A stretch of DNA of 64,000 nt, taken from assembly GCA_964618895.1 (NCBI GenBank), contig CAZUDO010000103.1, positions 1 to 64,000 of the forward strand, read 5' to 3'. A program made the position numbers and the translations under genes. Source of the DNA: CAZUDO01 sp964618895 (GTDB taxonomy: Bacteria > Desulfobacterota > Binatia > DP-6). The notes beneath the pieces are model-generated. The model was not told the origin of the DNA and searched no databases. It worked only from the letters and a program-made list of their open reading frames with translations. Shown piece after piece: positions 14,954 through 23,704 of this stretch (its first letter is position 1; every line of letters begins with the position of its first letter).

Positions 14954-16129
14954 ATGACCTACGACGTATCCCAGGATGCCATCGCCCCCCACGGGGGCGT
15001 CCTCGTCGATCGCGAGGCCTCGCCAGCCGATCGCACACGCTGGGAGAAAGATGCCTCGCGCCTGCCTGCCCTCACGCTCGACAAGCGCGCCCTCTCCGAC
15101 CTCGAGATGATCGTCATCGGCGGTTTCAGCCCGCTCGAGGGGTTCATGGGCGAGGCCGACTGGACGAGCGTGGTGACGCGCACCCGCCTGGCCAACGGGC
15201 TCGTCTGGTCCGTGCCGATCAATCTCGGCGTGACTCCGGAGCAGGCAAAGAGCCTGAAGCCCGGCACCGACGTGGCGCTCAAAGACGAGTCGGGCACCCT
15301 GATCGCCGTGCTTCATCTCAAGGAAACCTACCGTCCGGACAAGGCACGCGAAGTGAAGGCGGTGTACGGCACCGACGACCCGAAGCACCCCGGCGTGGCC
15401 GCCGTGCTGGCGCAGGGCGACGTGTACGTGGCCGGACCGGTCACGCTCATCCGCCATCCTGCCGACCTGCCGTTCCCGGAGTTCCGCCTGACCCCGCGGC
15501 AGACCCGCACCGCGTTTCGCGAGCGTGGCTGGAAGCGCATCGTCGCCTTCCAGACCCGCAACCCCGTGCACCGCGCGCACGAGTACATCCAGAAGTGCGC
15601 GCTCGAGATCGTCGACGGACTGCTCCTGCATCCGTTGGTCGGCGAAACCAAGGGCGACGACATTCCGGCCGACGTGCGCATGGAGTGCTACCGCGTGCTG
15701 CTCAAGGACTACTACCCGGCCGATCGCACCGTCCTCTCGGTGTTGCCGGCGAACATGCGCTACGCCGGCCCGAAGGAGGCCATCTTCCACGCCCTCATGC
15801 GCAAGAACTACGGCTGCACGCATTTCATCGTCGGCCGCGACCATGCCGGCGTCGGCAACTACTACGGCACCTACGACGCGCAGCGCATCTTCGACGACTT
15901 CCCGCCCGACGACATCGGCATCCAGCCGATGCGCTTCGACCACACCTTCTTCTGCCGCGTGTGCGACGCCATGGCGTCCACCAAGACCTGCCCGCACGAC
16001 GCCACCAACCACGTCGCCCTGTCGGGGACGAAAGTGCGCGAGATGCTGTCCAAGGGCGAGCGGCCGCCGAAGGAGTTCAGTCGGCCCGAAGTGGCCGACG
16101 TGCTCATCCGCTCGATGCGGTCGAGCTGA
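14954..16129 (+). CDS. sat: Sulfate adenylyltransferase (ATP sulfurylase)
   Basis: A 391-residue homo-oligomeric type ATP sulfurylase making APS from ATP and sulfate. The nucleotide motifs FQTRNPVHRAHE and VGRDHAG are intact, and FFCRVCD with TKTCPH forms the zinc-binding cluster seen in bacterial dissimilatory-type enzymes. No APS kinase domain is fused and no aprAB or cysH is in the window. It could serve sulfate assimilation feeding the adjoining sulfur operon, or run in reverse in sulfur oxidation. Leaderless expression is predicted from the upstream promoter. Confidence 0.95.
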   Translation: MTYDVSQDAIAPHGGVLVDREASPADRTRWEKDASRLPALTLDKRALSDLEMIVIGGFSPLEGFMGEADWTSVVTRTRLANGLVWSVPINLGVTPEQAKSLKPGTDVALKDESGTLIAVLHLKETYRPDKAREVKAVYGTDDPKHPGVAAVLAQGDVYVAGPVTLIRHPADLPFPEFRLTPRQTRTAFRERGWKRIVAFQTRNPVHRAHEYIQKCALEIVDGLLLHPLVGETKGDDIPADVRMECYRVLLKDYYPADRTVLSVLPANMRYAGPKEAIFHALMRKNYGCTHFIVGRDHAGVGNYYGTYDAQRIFDDFPPDDIGIQPMRFDHTFFCRVCDAMASTKTCPHDATNHVALSGTKVREMLSKGERPPKEFSRPEVADVLIRSMRSS

Positions 16130-16202
16130 CCGGCGGCCGATCGACCTGGTGGGCCTCCGACGGGCAACCGATCATGCGGCACGTGCAGCGGGCCTGAGCG
16201 CG

Positions 16203-17531
16203 ATGCCCGACCCCGACTGGCGCGCCCGCGCCGGAGATCGGCTGGTGTCGGCCGAGACCGCCGTTGCCCGTGTGCGCTCCGGCGATCTGGTCCGTCTCGC
16301 CCTCGGGCCGGGACCGCCCGCCCTGCTGGCCGCGCTGGCGTGCCGCCGGGAGGAGCTCCGTCAAGTCCGCGTCCACCAGAGCGCGACCGCGTTCCCGCAT
16401 CCGTGGGCGACCGATCTCGCCGACTGGGAGGGGCACGTCACCTACGTGACCGACTACATCACGCCGCTGGTTCGCCCGTGCCTCGACGCACGCCGGGGTG
16501 ACTTCGCAGTGACCGACTACGCCATCGGCTCGACGGTGCAGGCCCCGGGCCGGCACGATGGGTGGGCGGCGGACGTCTTCATGGCGGTCGTTTCGGAGCC
16601 CGACGCCGACGGTCGCGTTCACTTTGCGTGGGGGCCCTGGCATGCGCCCGGCCTCATGCGAGCCGCCCGCCTGCGCATCGCCGAGGTGTCGCCCGGGCTC
16701 ATCCGGCCGCGCGGCACGAGCAGTAGCCCGCTCACCGACTTCGACCTGGTCGTGGCCGCCTCGGAGCCGCCACTCACCCTGCCGGCCTACCCGGCGCCGA
16801 CCGGCGAACGGCGCATCGTGGTCGACGCCATCGGAGCCCAGGTCGCCCGCCTGGTCCACGACGGCGACACCCTTCAGCTCGGCAGCGGCACGGTGTCGGC
16901 CGTGATGGCGAGCTATCTCACGGACCGGAACGAGCTGGGCGTCGACTCGGAGATCCTGGTCCCGTCGTTGATCGACCTGGTAAAGCACGGCGTCGCCTCG
17001 GGCCGGCGGAAGGTGCAGCACGCCGGCGTCGCCACCGGGGCCTGCATCGTCCCCGGTGCGGATATGTCGTTCTGCGACGACAACCCGCGCGTGGCGCTCT
17101 ACGACATCGAGTGGGTGAACAACCTGCCACGCATCGCCGGCATCCCGCATCTGATCGCGATCAACCAGGCGCTCGCCATCGACCTGACCGGCCAGGTGAC
17201 CGCCGAATCGCTCGGGCCGGTCATGTTCACCGGCCCGGGCGGCCAGCTGGTGTGGACGATGGGTGCCTTGTTCGCGCCGGGGGGGCGCAGCGTGCACGTG
17301 CTCCCCGCCACCGCCCGCGACGGAACCGTGTCGCGCATCGTGCCGCAGCTGCCGGTCGGGACCGTGGTGACCGTGCCGCGCACGTTCGTCGACTTCGTAG
17401 TGACCGAGCACGGGACGGCCAACCTGCAGGGGCTGACGCAGCGCGAGCGGGCGCTGGCACTGATCGAGCTGGCCGCGCCGGCCTTCCGCGCCGAGCTGCG
17501 GCACGAGGCCCGTCGGCTCTTCTGGCCGTAG
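16203..17531 (+). CDS. Acetyl-CoA hydrolase/transferase family protein
   Basis: A 442-residue CoA transferase of the butyrate/4-hydroxybutyrate CoA-transferase clan. The C-terminal half carries DGDTLQLGSGTVS, VTAESLGPVMFTGPGGQ and the ending VTEHGTANLQGLTQRERALAL, all diagnostic. It should move CoA between carboxylic acids through a glutamyl-CoA intermediate. The N-terminal half is less conserved. It follows sat by 73 bases in the same direction but has no obvious sulfur role; an acyl-CoA function may link it to the cluster near 60 kb. Confidence 0.85.
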   Translation: MPDPDWRARAGDRLVSAETAVARVRSGDLVRLALGPGPPALLAALACRREELRQVRVHQSATAFPHPWATDLADWEGHVTYVTDYITPLVRPCLDARRGDFAVTDYAIGSTVQAPGRHDGWAADVFMAVVSEPDADGRVHFAWGPWHAPGLMRAARLRIAEVSPGLIRPRGTSSSPLTDFDLVVAASEPPLTLPAYPAPTGERRIVVDAIGAQVARLVHDGDTLQLGSGTVSAVMASYLTDRNELGVDSEILVPSLIDLVKHGVASGRRKVQHAGVATGACIVPGADMSFCDDNPRVALYDIEWVNNLPRIAGIPHLIAINQALAIDLTGQVTAESLGPVMFTGPGGQLVWTMGALFAPGGRSVHVLPATARDGTVSRIVPQLPVGTVVTVPRTFVDFVVTEHGTANLQGLTQRERALALIELAAPAFRAELRHEARRLFWP

Positions 17532-17541
17532 GCGGGGAAGC

Positions 17542-17844
17542 TCAGCGCGCCACGCCGAGCGGGTGGAGCTCGATCGACACGCCGAACACCTGCACCAGCA
17601 GGATGTAGAGAGCGAGCAGCGCGGTCAGCAGGGCCCCCAGGGCCGCCACCGCCACCCCGGACAGCATGAGAAACGTGATGAGGGCGCCGATGGTCACCGC
17701 CGGCGCCAGGAAGTCGGGGCGGTTGAACGGATGCACGGGACGGAAGAGCGACAGGAACCCCTGGCGCTGCGCCTCCGTGCCGAACGACTCCACCACCCCC
17801 CAGATCTGCTTGCCGAGATCGTCCAGCCACCCCGTCGCCATCAT
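17542..17844 (-). CDS. Small membrane protein of the sigma operon
   Basis: A 100-residue protein with two or three close hydrophobic segments at about residues 47-90. The N-terminal 40 residues are amphipathic and cytoplasmic-looking. I do not recognise the family. It overlaps the upstream secreted-protein gene by ATGA and is the last gene of the sigma/anti-sigma operon, so it may belong to the regulated envelope function or to signal sensing. A GGAGGA ribosome site immediately precedes the double ATG. Confidence 0.7.
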   Translation of the reverse strand: MMATGWLDDLGKQIWGVVESFGTEAQRQGFLSLFRPVHPFNRPDFLAPAVTIGALITFLMLSGVAVAALGALLTALLALYILLVQVFGVSIELHPLGVAR

Positions 17845-18275
17845 TCCTCCGCGCGCACCATGATGATGAGGGCACGTGATCGCGCATCGTGCCCGACGCC
17901 GAAGAGCATCACACCACCGTTCTGCAGGCGGACGTCCGTGTCGACCAGCTCGCGCGTGCCCTCGCGCAGCTGGATCTGCATCACCACCGTCTGATCGCGC
18001 ATCGCGATGGGAACCACCCGCAGCTCGCGGCCGCCGCGGATCGCAAACGCCTCCTCGCTGCGCCACTCGCAGCGGCGGCGCTCGTCCTGCACGACGCGGA
18101 ACGACCGGTAGCCAACCAGGCGCCGCAGCCGGGGCCGCAGGGTGATCAGCTGCGCGTCGGACGCGCCGCGCTCGGTGGCCCGCACGGTGGTGACCCGTAC
18201 GTCGAGCGCCTGTACGCCGGTCGCGAGACCGCACAGGAGCGCCGCCCCCCCGAGCCCCAGGGCGCGGGTCCTCAC
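17841..18275 (-). CDS. Exported protein of the sigma operon
   Basis: A 144-residue protein with a signal peptide (LGLGGAALLCGLATGVQA) and a mature beta-rich domain of about 120 residues. The family is not recognised. One feature is a repeated final motif: this protein ends ALIIMVRAEE and the anti-sigma ahead of it ends TTLIMVRANADEVLR, so the two share a terminal strand pattern. It overlaps the anti-sigma gene by ATGA. A role as envelope stress sensor or anti-sigma partner is plausible from context only. Confidence 0.68.
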   Translation of the reverse strand: MRTRALGLGGAALLCGLATGVQALDVRVTTVRATERGASDAQLITLRPRLRRLVGYRSFRVVQDERRRCEWRSEEAFAIRGGRELRVVPIAMRDQTVVMQIQLREGTRELVDTDVRLQNGGVMLFGVGHDARSRALIIMVRAEE

Positions 18276-18769
18276 CGCAGCACCTCATCGGCATTGGCGC
18301 GCACCATGATGAGCGTCGTACCGTTCTTGCGCTCGCGCCGCAGCGACACGCGACTGCTGCTACCGGCACTGAGACGCTCGATGACCGCCTGGTTGGGGCG
18401 CGGCCGCGCCGCGACGCGGACGGGCTCCGGACCCGGCACGGGGCTTTGCAGCCAGAACACGGTCCCGGCGGCAAGGGCCGCCACCGCGCCCCACGCCGGC
18501 ATCACCCGCATGCGGCTGCGCCACGTGCGCTGCCGCCCGTCGCGCTCGACCTCGGCCGCCACCGCCGGCCAGAGGCGGGAGAGGTCGAGCTGATCGGCGT
18601 CCCGTTGCACCGCCTGCTCGACCACCTCGCGCATGGTCCCGAGCTCCCGCAGTGCCTCGTCGCAGGTCGTGCACGCCCCCGCATGGCGCGCGATCGCGAG
18701 CAGCATCGGGCCCGGCAGCTCCGCGTCGACGAACGCGTCCTGCAGCTGCTCTACGTCGGCGCACGTCAT
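18272..18769 (-). CDS. Zinc-finger anti-sigma factor
   Basis: A 165-residue membrane anti-sigma protein. The N-terminal cytoplasmic domain has the zf-HC2 zinc motif HAGACTTC (H-x3-C-x2-C) near residue 29. One transmembrane helix (MPAWGAVAALAAGTVFWL) follows near residue 90, and about 60 residues lie in the periplasm. It should bind and hold inactive the sigma factor encoded four bases upstream. Release on an envelope signal is the usual logic of such pairs. Confidence 0.85.
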   Translation of the reverse strand: MTCADVEQLQDAFVDAELPGPMLLAIARHAGACTTCDEALRELGTMREVVEQAVQRDADQLDLSRLWPAVAAEVERDGRQRTWRSRMRVMPAWGAVAALAAGTVFWLQSPVPGPEPVRVAARPRPNQAVIERLSAGSSSRVSLRRERKNGTTLIMVRANADEVLR

Positions 18770-18773
18770 GGGG

Positions 18774-19355
18774 TCAGAGCAGTCCTCGCAGACGTGCCTG
18801 CATCTGTCGGCGCGCGTAGTGGAGACGGCTCATCACCGTGCCCTTCGGACAGTCGAGCACCTGGCTGATCTCCGCATAGGAGAGGCCCTCTACCTCGCGA
18901 AGGAGTATGACGGCGCGGTGCTCGGGGGTCAACTCACGCATGGCATCCTGGACACGGCGGGCGATCTCGGTGTCTCGTGTGCGTTCGAAGGGCTGATCGG
19001 GACGCGGACCGTCGGGCGGCGGAAGGGCGCCTTCGCGGCGTTCGTCGGTGTCGAGCGCGACTTCGGCCTGCTTGGCCTCCCGCCGGCGGTGATCGACGCA
19101 CAAGTTGACCGCGATGCGGTAGAGCCAGGTGTAGAAGGCGGCGTCCCCCTTGAATTTGTCGAGGTTCTGGAAGGCTTTCGTGAACGTGTCCTGTGCGATG
19201 TCCAATGCGTCGTCCCGGTTGCGAACCATACCCAGCGCCAGCGCCGCGATCTTGCGTTGGTAGCGCTCGACCAGCACGCGGTAGGCGTCCTGATCGCCTC
19301 GCCGCGTCCGTTGGACGAGTTCCCAATCGCTCGGTTCCACCCCACGCTCCTCCAT
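18774..19355 (-). CDS. ECF-type RNA polymerase sigma factor
   Basis: A 193-residue sigma-70 family group IV factor. Region 2 is clear (YQRKIAALALGMVRNRDDA, ALDIAQDTFTKAFQ, FYTWLYRIAVNLCVDHRR) and region 4 ends the protein (LTPEHRAVILLREVEGLSYA, CPKGTVMSRLHYAR). A variable acidic linker of about 30 residues joins them. It resembles RpoE-like factors. The first gene of a four-gene operon with its own anti-sigma, it probably autoregulates, but I could not pick out a matching ECF promoter upstream. Confidence 0.93.
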   Translation of the reverse strand: MEERGVEPSDWELVQRTRRGDQDAYRVLVERYQRKIAALALGMVRNRDDALDIAQDTFTKAFQNLDKFKGDAAFYTWLYRIAVNLCVDHRRREAKQAEVALDTDERREGALPPPDGPRPDQPFERTRDTEIARRVQDAMRELTPEHRAVILLREVEGLSYAEISQVLDCPKGTVMSRLHYARRQMQARLRGLL

Positions 19356-19382
19356 ATGACGCCCGTACCCCGCGCCTATTCA

Positions 19383-19403
19383 CCGCGCATGTGCCATGCG
19401 CGG
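19383..19403 (-). terminator. Hairpin after polA
   Basis: A perfect 9-base-pair palindrome, CCGCGCATG and CATGCGCGG with a three-base loop, begins 11 bases beyond the polA stop. There is no T run. It may end or process polA transcripts before the sigma operon; a protein-binding palindrome is the alternative. Confidence 0.4.
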
Positions 19404-19413
19404 CCGCGGAGCC

Positions 19414-22032
19414 TCAGTGGGCCTCCGCCCAGTTGGAACCTTCGTGCACGTCGACCCGCAGCGGCACGCGCAGCGACCACACCTGCTCCATGGCTTCCCG
19501 GACCGCGGTCGTGACCCCGGCCACCTCGTCGACGGGCGCCTCCAGCACCAGCTCGTCGTGCACCTGCAGGAGCAAGCGGGCTTGCAACCCGGCCGCCACC
19601 AGGCGGCGCCGCACCTCGAGCATGGCGAGCTTGATCAGGTCGGCCGCCGACCCCTGGATGGGGGTGTTGGTGGCCGCGCGCTCGGCGAACTGCCGCACGG
19701 CGGGCTCGCGCGCGCCCAACTCCGGAAGGTAGCGGCGCCGGCCGAGCACCGTGGTCACGTAGCCACGCGTCCGCGCCGCCGCCACCGTGTCGTCGATCCA
19801 GGCCCGCACGCCGGGATAGCGGGCGAAGTATCCCGCGATGTACGCCTCTGCCGCGGCCATCGATACTCCCAGCTCGCGCGCCGCGCGCGCCGGGCCCATG
19901 CCGTACACGAGCCCGTAATTGATTACCTTGGCGAGCCGGCGGCCGTCCGCTGGCGGCAGATCGCCGAACACCTCGGCAGCCGTGCGAGCATGGATGTCCT
20001 CGTCGCGCGTGAAGGCGTCAATGAGGGCCTGGTCCCCGGACAGATGCGCGAGCACGCGCAGCTCGATCTGCGAGTAGTCGGCCGACACCAGCCGCCACCC
20101 CGGGGCACCCACGAACGCCGCCCGGATGCGGCGTCCCTCCTCGGTGCGAATGGGAATGTTCTGCAGGTTGGGGTCGGAGCTCGACAAGCGCCCGGTCGCC
20201 GCGACCGTCTGGTTGAACGACGTATGCACCCGTCCAGTGCGCGCATCCACCAGCGCCGGCAGCGTGTCGACGTAGGTCGACTTGAGTTTGGCCAGGCCGC
20301 GGTAGTCGAGGATCCGGGCCGGCAATGGATGCTCGGCCGCCAAGCGGGTCAGCACATCGACATCGGTCGACAGGCCCGTCTTCCCCCGGCGCACGCCGCG
20401 GGCGGAAATGCCGAGCTTGCCGAACAGGATCTCGCGCAGCTGCGGCGGCGAGTTGATGTTGAACTCGCATCCCGCCAACGCATAGATGTCCGCCATCAGC
20501 CCGTCGAGCGCCGTTCCGAGCTCGGTCGACAGTCGTTCCAGGGCGGGGACATCGACCAGGATGCCGGCGAGCTCCATCTCTGCAAGCACGTCGGCAAGTG
20601 GCATCTCCAGGTCGCGGAAGAGTCGCTCCATCTCCTGCTCGCGCAAGCGCTCCTCGAGCACCGGACGTAGCGCGTGCGCGGCATACGCCGCCCGGGTCGC
20701 CACCGTGACACCATCGGCGGCGTCGGACGGGGGCTCACCCAGGATCTCGGCCGCCAGGCCCGCGATGTCGTGGTCGGCGCGGGAGGGGTTCAGGCAGTAC
20801 GAGGCGAGTCCCAGGTCGAAGCACGGCCCGGCGAGCGCCACACCGCGGCGGGCGAGCGCCACGCGCACGCTCTTCAGCCCGGCCCCGACCTTGGTGACCG
20901 CCAGGTCGCCCAGGAGTGGCGCGACGGCGGCCAGCATCGCGGCCTCGTCGGGGGCCGCCAGCACCTCGACGGGACCCGTCGGGCCTGCGAGCGCGAGCGC
21001 TTCGAGCCGTGCCGTCGTGGCCCGGGGCGAGTCGAGCGCCGCCACCACGGCGACGGTTCCCCCGCGGGCGAGCCGTGCCGCGGCCACCTCCGCCTGCGCC
21101 GCGGTGTCGAGCCGATGCTGCGCGACGTCGGGCATCGGGTCCGCCGGCGCGATCTCGCGCAGCAGGGACAGGAACTCGAGCTCGGCGAACAAGGGGCGCA
21201 AGCGCTCCACGTCGGGTCCGCGGTAGATGAGGGCGTCCATCTCGAGGGGTACCGCCACGTCGCGGCGGATGGTGGCGAGCGCCTTCGACAGGCGCGCGGT
21301 CTCGGCCTCGCGCACGAGCGCCTCGCGGCACTTCTTCGCGCCCCGCACGGCGCAGCGCTCGATGGCCTCCGGATGAGCAAGCATGTCCTCGAGGCTGCCG
21401 AGCTCACGCACCAGCGCGCTCGCCGTCTTCTGGCCGATCCCGGTCACCCCGGGGATGTTGTCGATCGCGTCCCCCATGAGCCCCAGCACGTCGGGAACCA
21501 GCGCCGGATCGACCCCGAAGCGCTCGCGCACGGCGGCGACGTCGGTGCGGCGGTCGCGCATGGTATCGAGCAGCGTGGTGTGCTCGTCGACGAGCTGCAT
21601 CATGTCCTTGTCACCCGTGACGATGACGGTCTCGATGCTGCGCGCTCCCGCCTGGGCGGCCAGGGTTCCGAGTACGTCGTCCGCCTCGACGCCTGGGATC
21701 TCGATCACGGGCAAGCGGAGCGCGGCCACCACGCGCCGGATGTACACCAGCTGCGGCCGCAGCTCGTCCGGCATCGGCGCGCGATTCTGCTTGTATTCGG
21801 CGTAGAGCGAGTCGCGGAAGGTCTCCCCGGGGGCGTCGAACACGACCGCCACGTGGCGCGGCTGCTCCGCGCGCAGGAGCTTTGCCACCATGGTGGTGAA
21901 ACCGTAGACCGCATTGGTGGGCAGCCCCCGGCTGCTGCGCAAGCCGGGGATGGCATGGAAGGCGCGGTAGACGTACCCGCTGCCGTCGATCAGATAGAGG
22001 CGCGGCCGGGCCGCCGGAGCCGCGGTTCTCAT
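19414..22032 (-). CDS. polA: DNA polymerase I
   Basis: An 872-residue family A polymerase for repair and Okazaki-fragment processing. Residues 10-300 form the 5'-3' exonuclease (LIDGSGYVYRAF, VTGDKDMMQLV, GIGQKTASAL). The polymerase part has motif A DYSQIELRVLAH, the O-helix KVINYGLVYGM and motif C LLQVHDELVLE. The middle exonuclease domain is present but its metal ligands are lost: DTE reads VAA near residue 310. Tyr706 replaces the common Phe of the O-helix. The gene is divergent from the ABC operon. Confidence 0.96.
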   Translation of the reverse strand: MRTAAPAARPRLYLIDGSGYVYRAFHAIPGLRSSRGLPTNAVYGFTTMVAKLLRAEQPRHVAVVFDAPGETFRDSLYAEYKQNRAPMPDELRPQLVYIRRVVAALRLPVIEIPGVEADDVLGTLAAQAGARSIETVIVTGDKDMMQLVDEHTTLLDTMRDRRTDVAAVRERFGVDPALVPDVLGLMGDAIDNIPGVTGIGQKTASALVRELGSLEDMLAHPEAIERCAVRGAKKCREALVREAETARLSKALATIRRDVAVPLEMDALIYRGPDVERLRPLFAELEFLSLLREIAPADPMPDVAQHRLDTAAQAEVAAARLARGGTVAVVAALDSPRATTARLEALALAGPTGPVEVLAAPDEAAMLAAVAPLLGDLAVTKVGAGLKSVRVALARRGVALAGPCFDLGLASYCLNPSRADHDIAGLAAEILGEPPSDAADGVTVATRAAYAAHALRPVLEERLREQEMERLFRDLEMPLADVLAEMELAGILVDVPALERLSTELGTALDGLMADIYALAGCEFNINSPPQLREILFGKLGISARGVRRGKTGLSTDVDVLTRLAAEHPLPARILDYRGLAKLKSTYVDTLPALVDARTGRVHTSFNQTVAATGRLSSSDPNLQNIPIRTEEGRRIRAAFVGAPGWRLVSADYSQIELRVLAHLSGDQALIDAFTRDEDIHARTAAEVFGDLPPADGRRLAKVINYGLVYGMGPARAARELGVSMAAAEAYIAGYFARYPGVRAWIDDTVAAARTRGYVTTVLGRRRYLPELGAREPAVRQFAERAATNTPIQGSAADLIKLAMLEVRRRLVAAGLQARLLLQVHDELVLEAPVDEVAGVTTAVREAMEQVWSLRVPLRVDVHEGSNWAEAH

Positions 22033-22092
22033 CGCCGCGCGCGGACGCTAGCAGAGGGGTTCCGGTGTGTCCAGGCAAGTACAGGCCGAATG

Positions 22093-22121
22093 TTGACATC
22101 ACCCGGGTCGCTGGCTAGAAA
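22093..22121 (+). promoter_or_regulatory. Promoter of the Gld-type ABC operon
   Basis: A consensus TTGACA at 22093-22098, a 17-base spacer and TAGAAA at 22116-22121. Transcription should start near 22128, giving a leader of about 38 bases with an AAGGCGGA ribosome site before ATG 22167. This is the strongest sigma-70-like promoter in the window. Confidence 0.72.
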
Positions 22122-22166
22122 CCCGACCTCGAATTTTATTCTTTGTCGCGCGTCCAAGGCGGATCG

Positions 22167-22916
22167 ATGATCGAGGTTGCACACCTCAGCAAGCGGTACG
22201 GTGACCTGGCCGCGGTCAGTCAGGTCAGCTTCACGGCCTCGCCCGGGCAGATCGTGGGCTTCCTCGGCCCCAACGGGGCGGGGAAGACCACCACCATGCG
22301 GATCATCACCGGGTTTCTCCCCGCCACCAGCGGCACGGTGCGGGTGGAGGGCTTCGACGTCTTCGAGCAGTCCGCGGAGGTCCGCCGCCGCATCGGGTAC
22401 CTCCCGGAAAACCCGCCCCTCTACAACGACATGGCAGTGACCCCGTACCTGCGCTTCGTGGCCCGCTTGAAGGGCATGAGCCGGAGCGACATCCCGGCAG
22501 CGCTCGACCGCGTCCTCGAGACCTGCGGCCTCGGCGCCGTGCGGGACCGCCTGCTCGGGCACCTGTCCAAGGGCTATCGGCAACGCGTCGGCCTGGCCCA
22601 GGCGCTCATCCACGACCCACCCGTGCTCATCCTCGACGAGCCCACCATCGGTCTCGACCCGCGCCAGATCCGTGACATCCGCGCCCTCATCCGCTCCCTG
22701 GGCGCCAAGCGCACGGTGGTGCTCTCGACGCACATCCTCTCGGAGGTCCAGGAGGTGTGCGAGAAGGTCGTCATCATCAACGAGGGGCACGTCGTGGTCG
22801 AGGACAAGCTCGCCAATCTCACCCGCGACGGCCGCAAGCTCGAGGACATCTTCATCGAGGTCATCTCGCGCGATGGCGGGCACGCGCACGTCGCGTCGGT
22901 CGCGGAAGAGACCTAG
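22167..22916 (+). CDS. ABC transporter ATPase, GldA type
   Basis: A 249-residue ABC ATPase with GPNGAGKTTTM, the signature LSKGYRQRVGLAQ, and ILDEPTIGLDP, followed by STHILSEV. The sequence around YLPENPPLYNDMAV is typical of GldA/NatA-like exporters. With the next three genes it forms a module found in gliding bacteria and many deltaproteobacteria. ATG 22167 is chosen over 22143 because of the ribosome site directly upstream. Confidence 0.9.
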   Translation: MIEVAHLSKRYGDLAAVSQVSFTASPGQIVGFLGPNGAGKTTTMRIITGFLPATSGTVRVEGFDVFEQSAEVRRRIGYLPENPPLYNDMAVTPYLRFVARLKGMSRSDIPAALDRVLETCGLGAVRDRLLGHLSKGYRQRVGLAQALIHDPPVLILDEPTIGLDPRQIRDIRALIRSLGAKRTVVLSTHILSEVQEVCEKVVIINEGHVVVEDKLANLTRDGRKLEDIFIEVISRDGGHAHVASVAEET

Positions 22917-22928
22917 GAGGCCCGTCCC

Positions 22929-23702
22929 GTGCGCAACGTCCTCACCATTGCCGGCAAGGAGATCCGCTCGTACTTCTCCTCGCCCGAGGCCTACGTCCTC
23001 CTGGCCGTCTACCTCGCGCTCGCCGGCTACTTCTTCTACGCCCTGCTCCTCGCCTTCAACCAGACGATGCAGATCTACAGCATGATGCGCAATCCCGAGA
23101 TGCTGCAGCGCTTCAACCTGAACCAGATGGTCATCGTCCCCCTGCTGCACAACCTCTCGGTGCTGCTCATCTTCATCGTACCCGCCATCACCATGCGCCT
23201 CTTCCCGGAGGAGAAGCGCGCGGGCACCTACGAGCTGCTCCTCACGTCGCCGATCAAGGTGGGCGAGATCGTCCTCGGCAAGTTCCTGGGCGGTGCGGTG
23301 CTGGTCCTGCTGATGGTGGGGCTCTCCGGGCTGTTCGGCCTGCTGCTGCTGGCCTACGGCAACCCCGAGGTCCCGATGATGCTGTCGGGATACCTCGGCC
23401 TGACACTCATGGCGCTGGTGTTCCTGGCCCTCGGCACGCTCATCTCGTCCTTCACCGACAACGTCGTCATCGCCTACGTGGGCGCATTGTTCACCCTGCT
23501 CGTGCTGTACACGATCGGCTGGTTGGGCGAGACGGTCCAGGGCGTCGGGGGCGGCCTCATCAAGTACGCCTCGATCACCGACCACTTCCAGGAGTTCACC
23601 AAGGGCATCATCGACACCAAGGACCTGGTGTACTTCGCCACGCTGCTCGTCGTGAGCCTGTTCCTGACGCAGCGCTCGGTCGAGTCGGTGCGCTGGAGGT
23701 AG
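22929..23702 (+). CDS. ABC-2 type permease, GldF type
   Basis: A 257-residue membrane protein with about six hydrophobic segments and the LFPEEKRAGTYELLLTSPI segment typical of ABC-2/GldF permeases. GTG 22929 follows the ATPase stop by 12 bases with an AGGAGG ribosome site at 22916-22921. It should form the channel for the ATPase. The exported substrate is unknown. Confidence 0.88.
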   Translation: MRNVLTIAGKEIRSYFSSPEAYVLLAVYLALAGYFFYALLLAFNQTMQIYSMMRNPEMLQRFNLNQMVIVPLLHNLSVLLIFIVPAITMRLFPEEKRAGTYELLLTSPIKVGEIVLGKFLGGAVLVLLMVGLSGLFGLLLLAYGNPEVPMMLSGYLGLTLMALVFLALGTLISSFTDNVVIAYVGALFTLLVLYTIGWLGETVQGVGGGLIKYASITDHFQEFTKGIIDTKDLVYFATLLVVSLFLTQRSVESVRWR

Positions 23703-23704
23703 CC

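Noticed and set aside
13477..16197. 906-residue plus-strand open frame
   Set aside because: Overlaps the radical SAM and sat genes in another frame and shows no motif.
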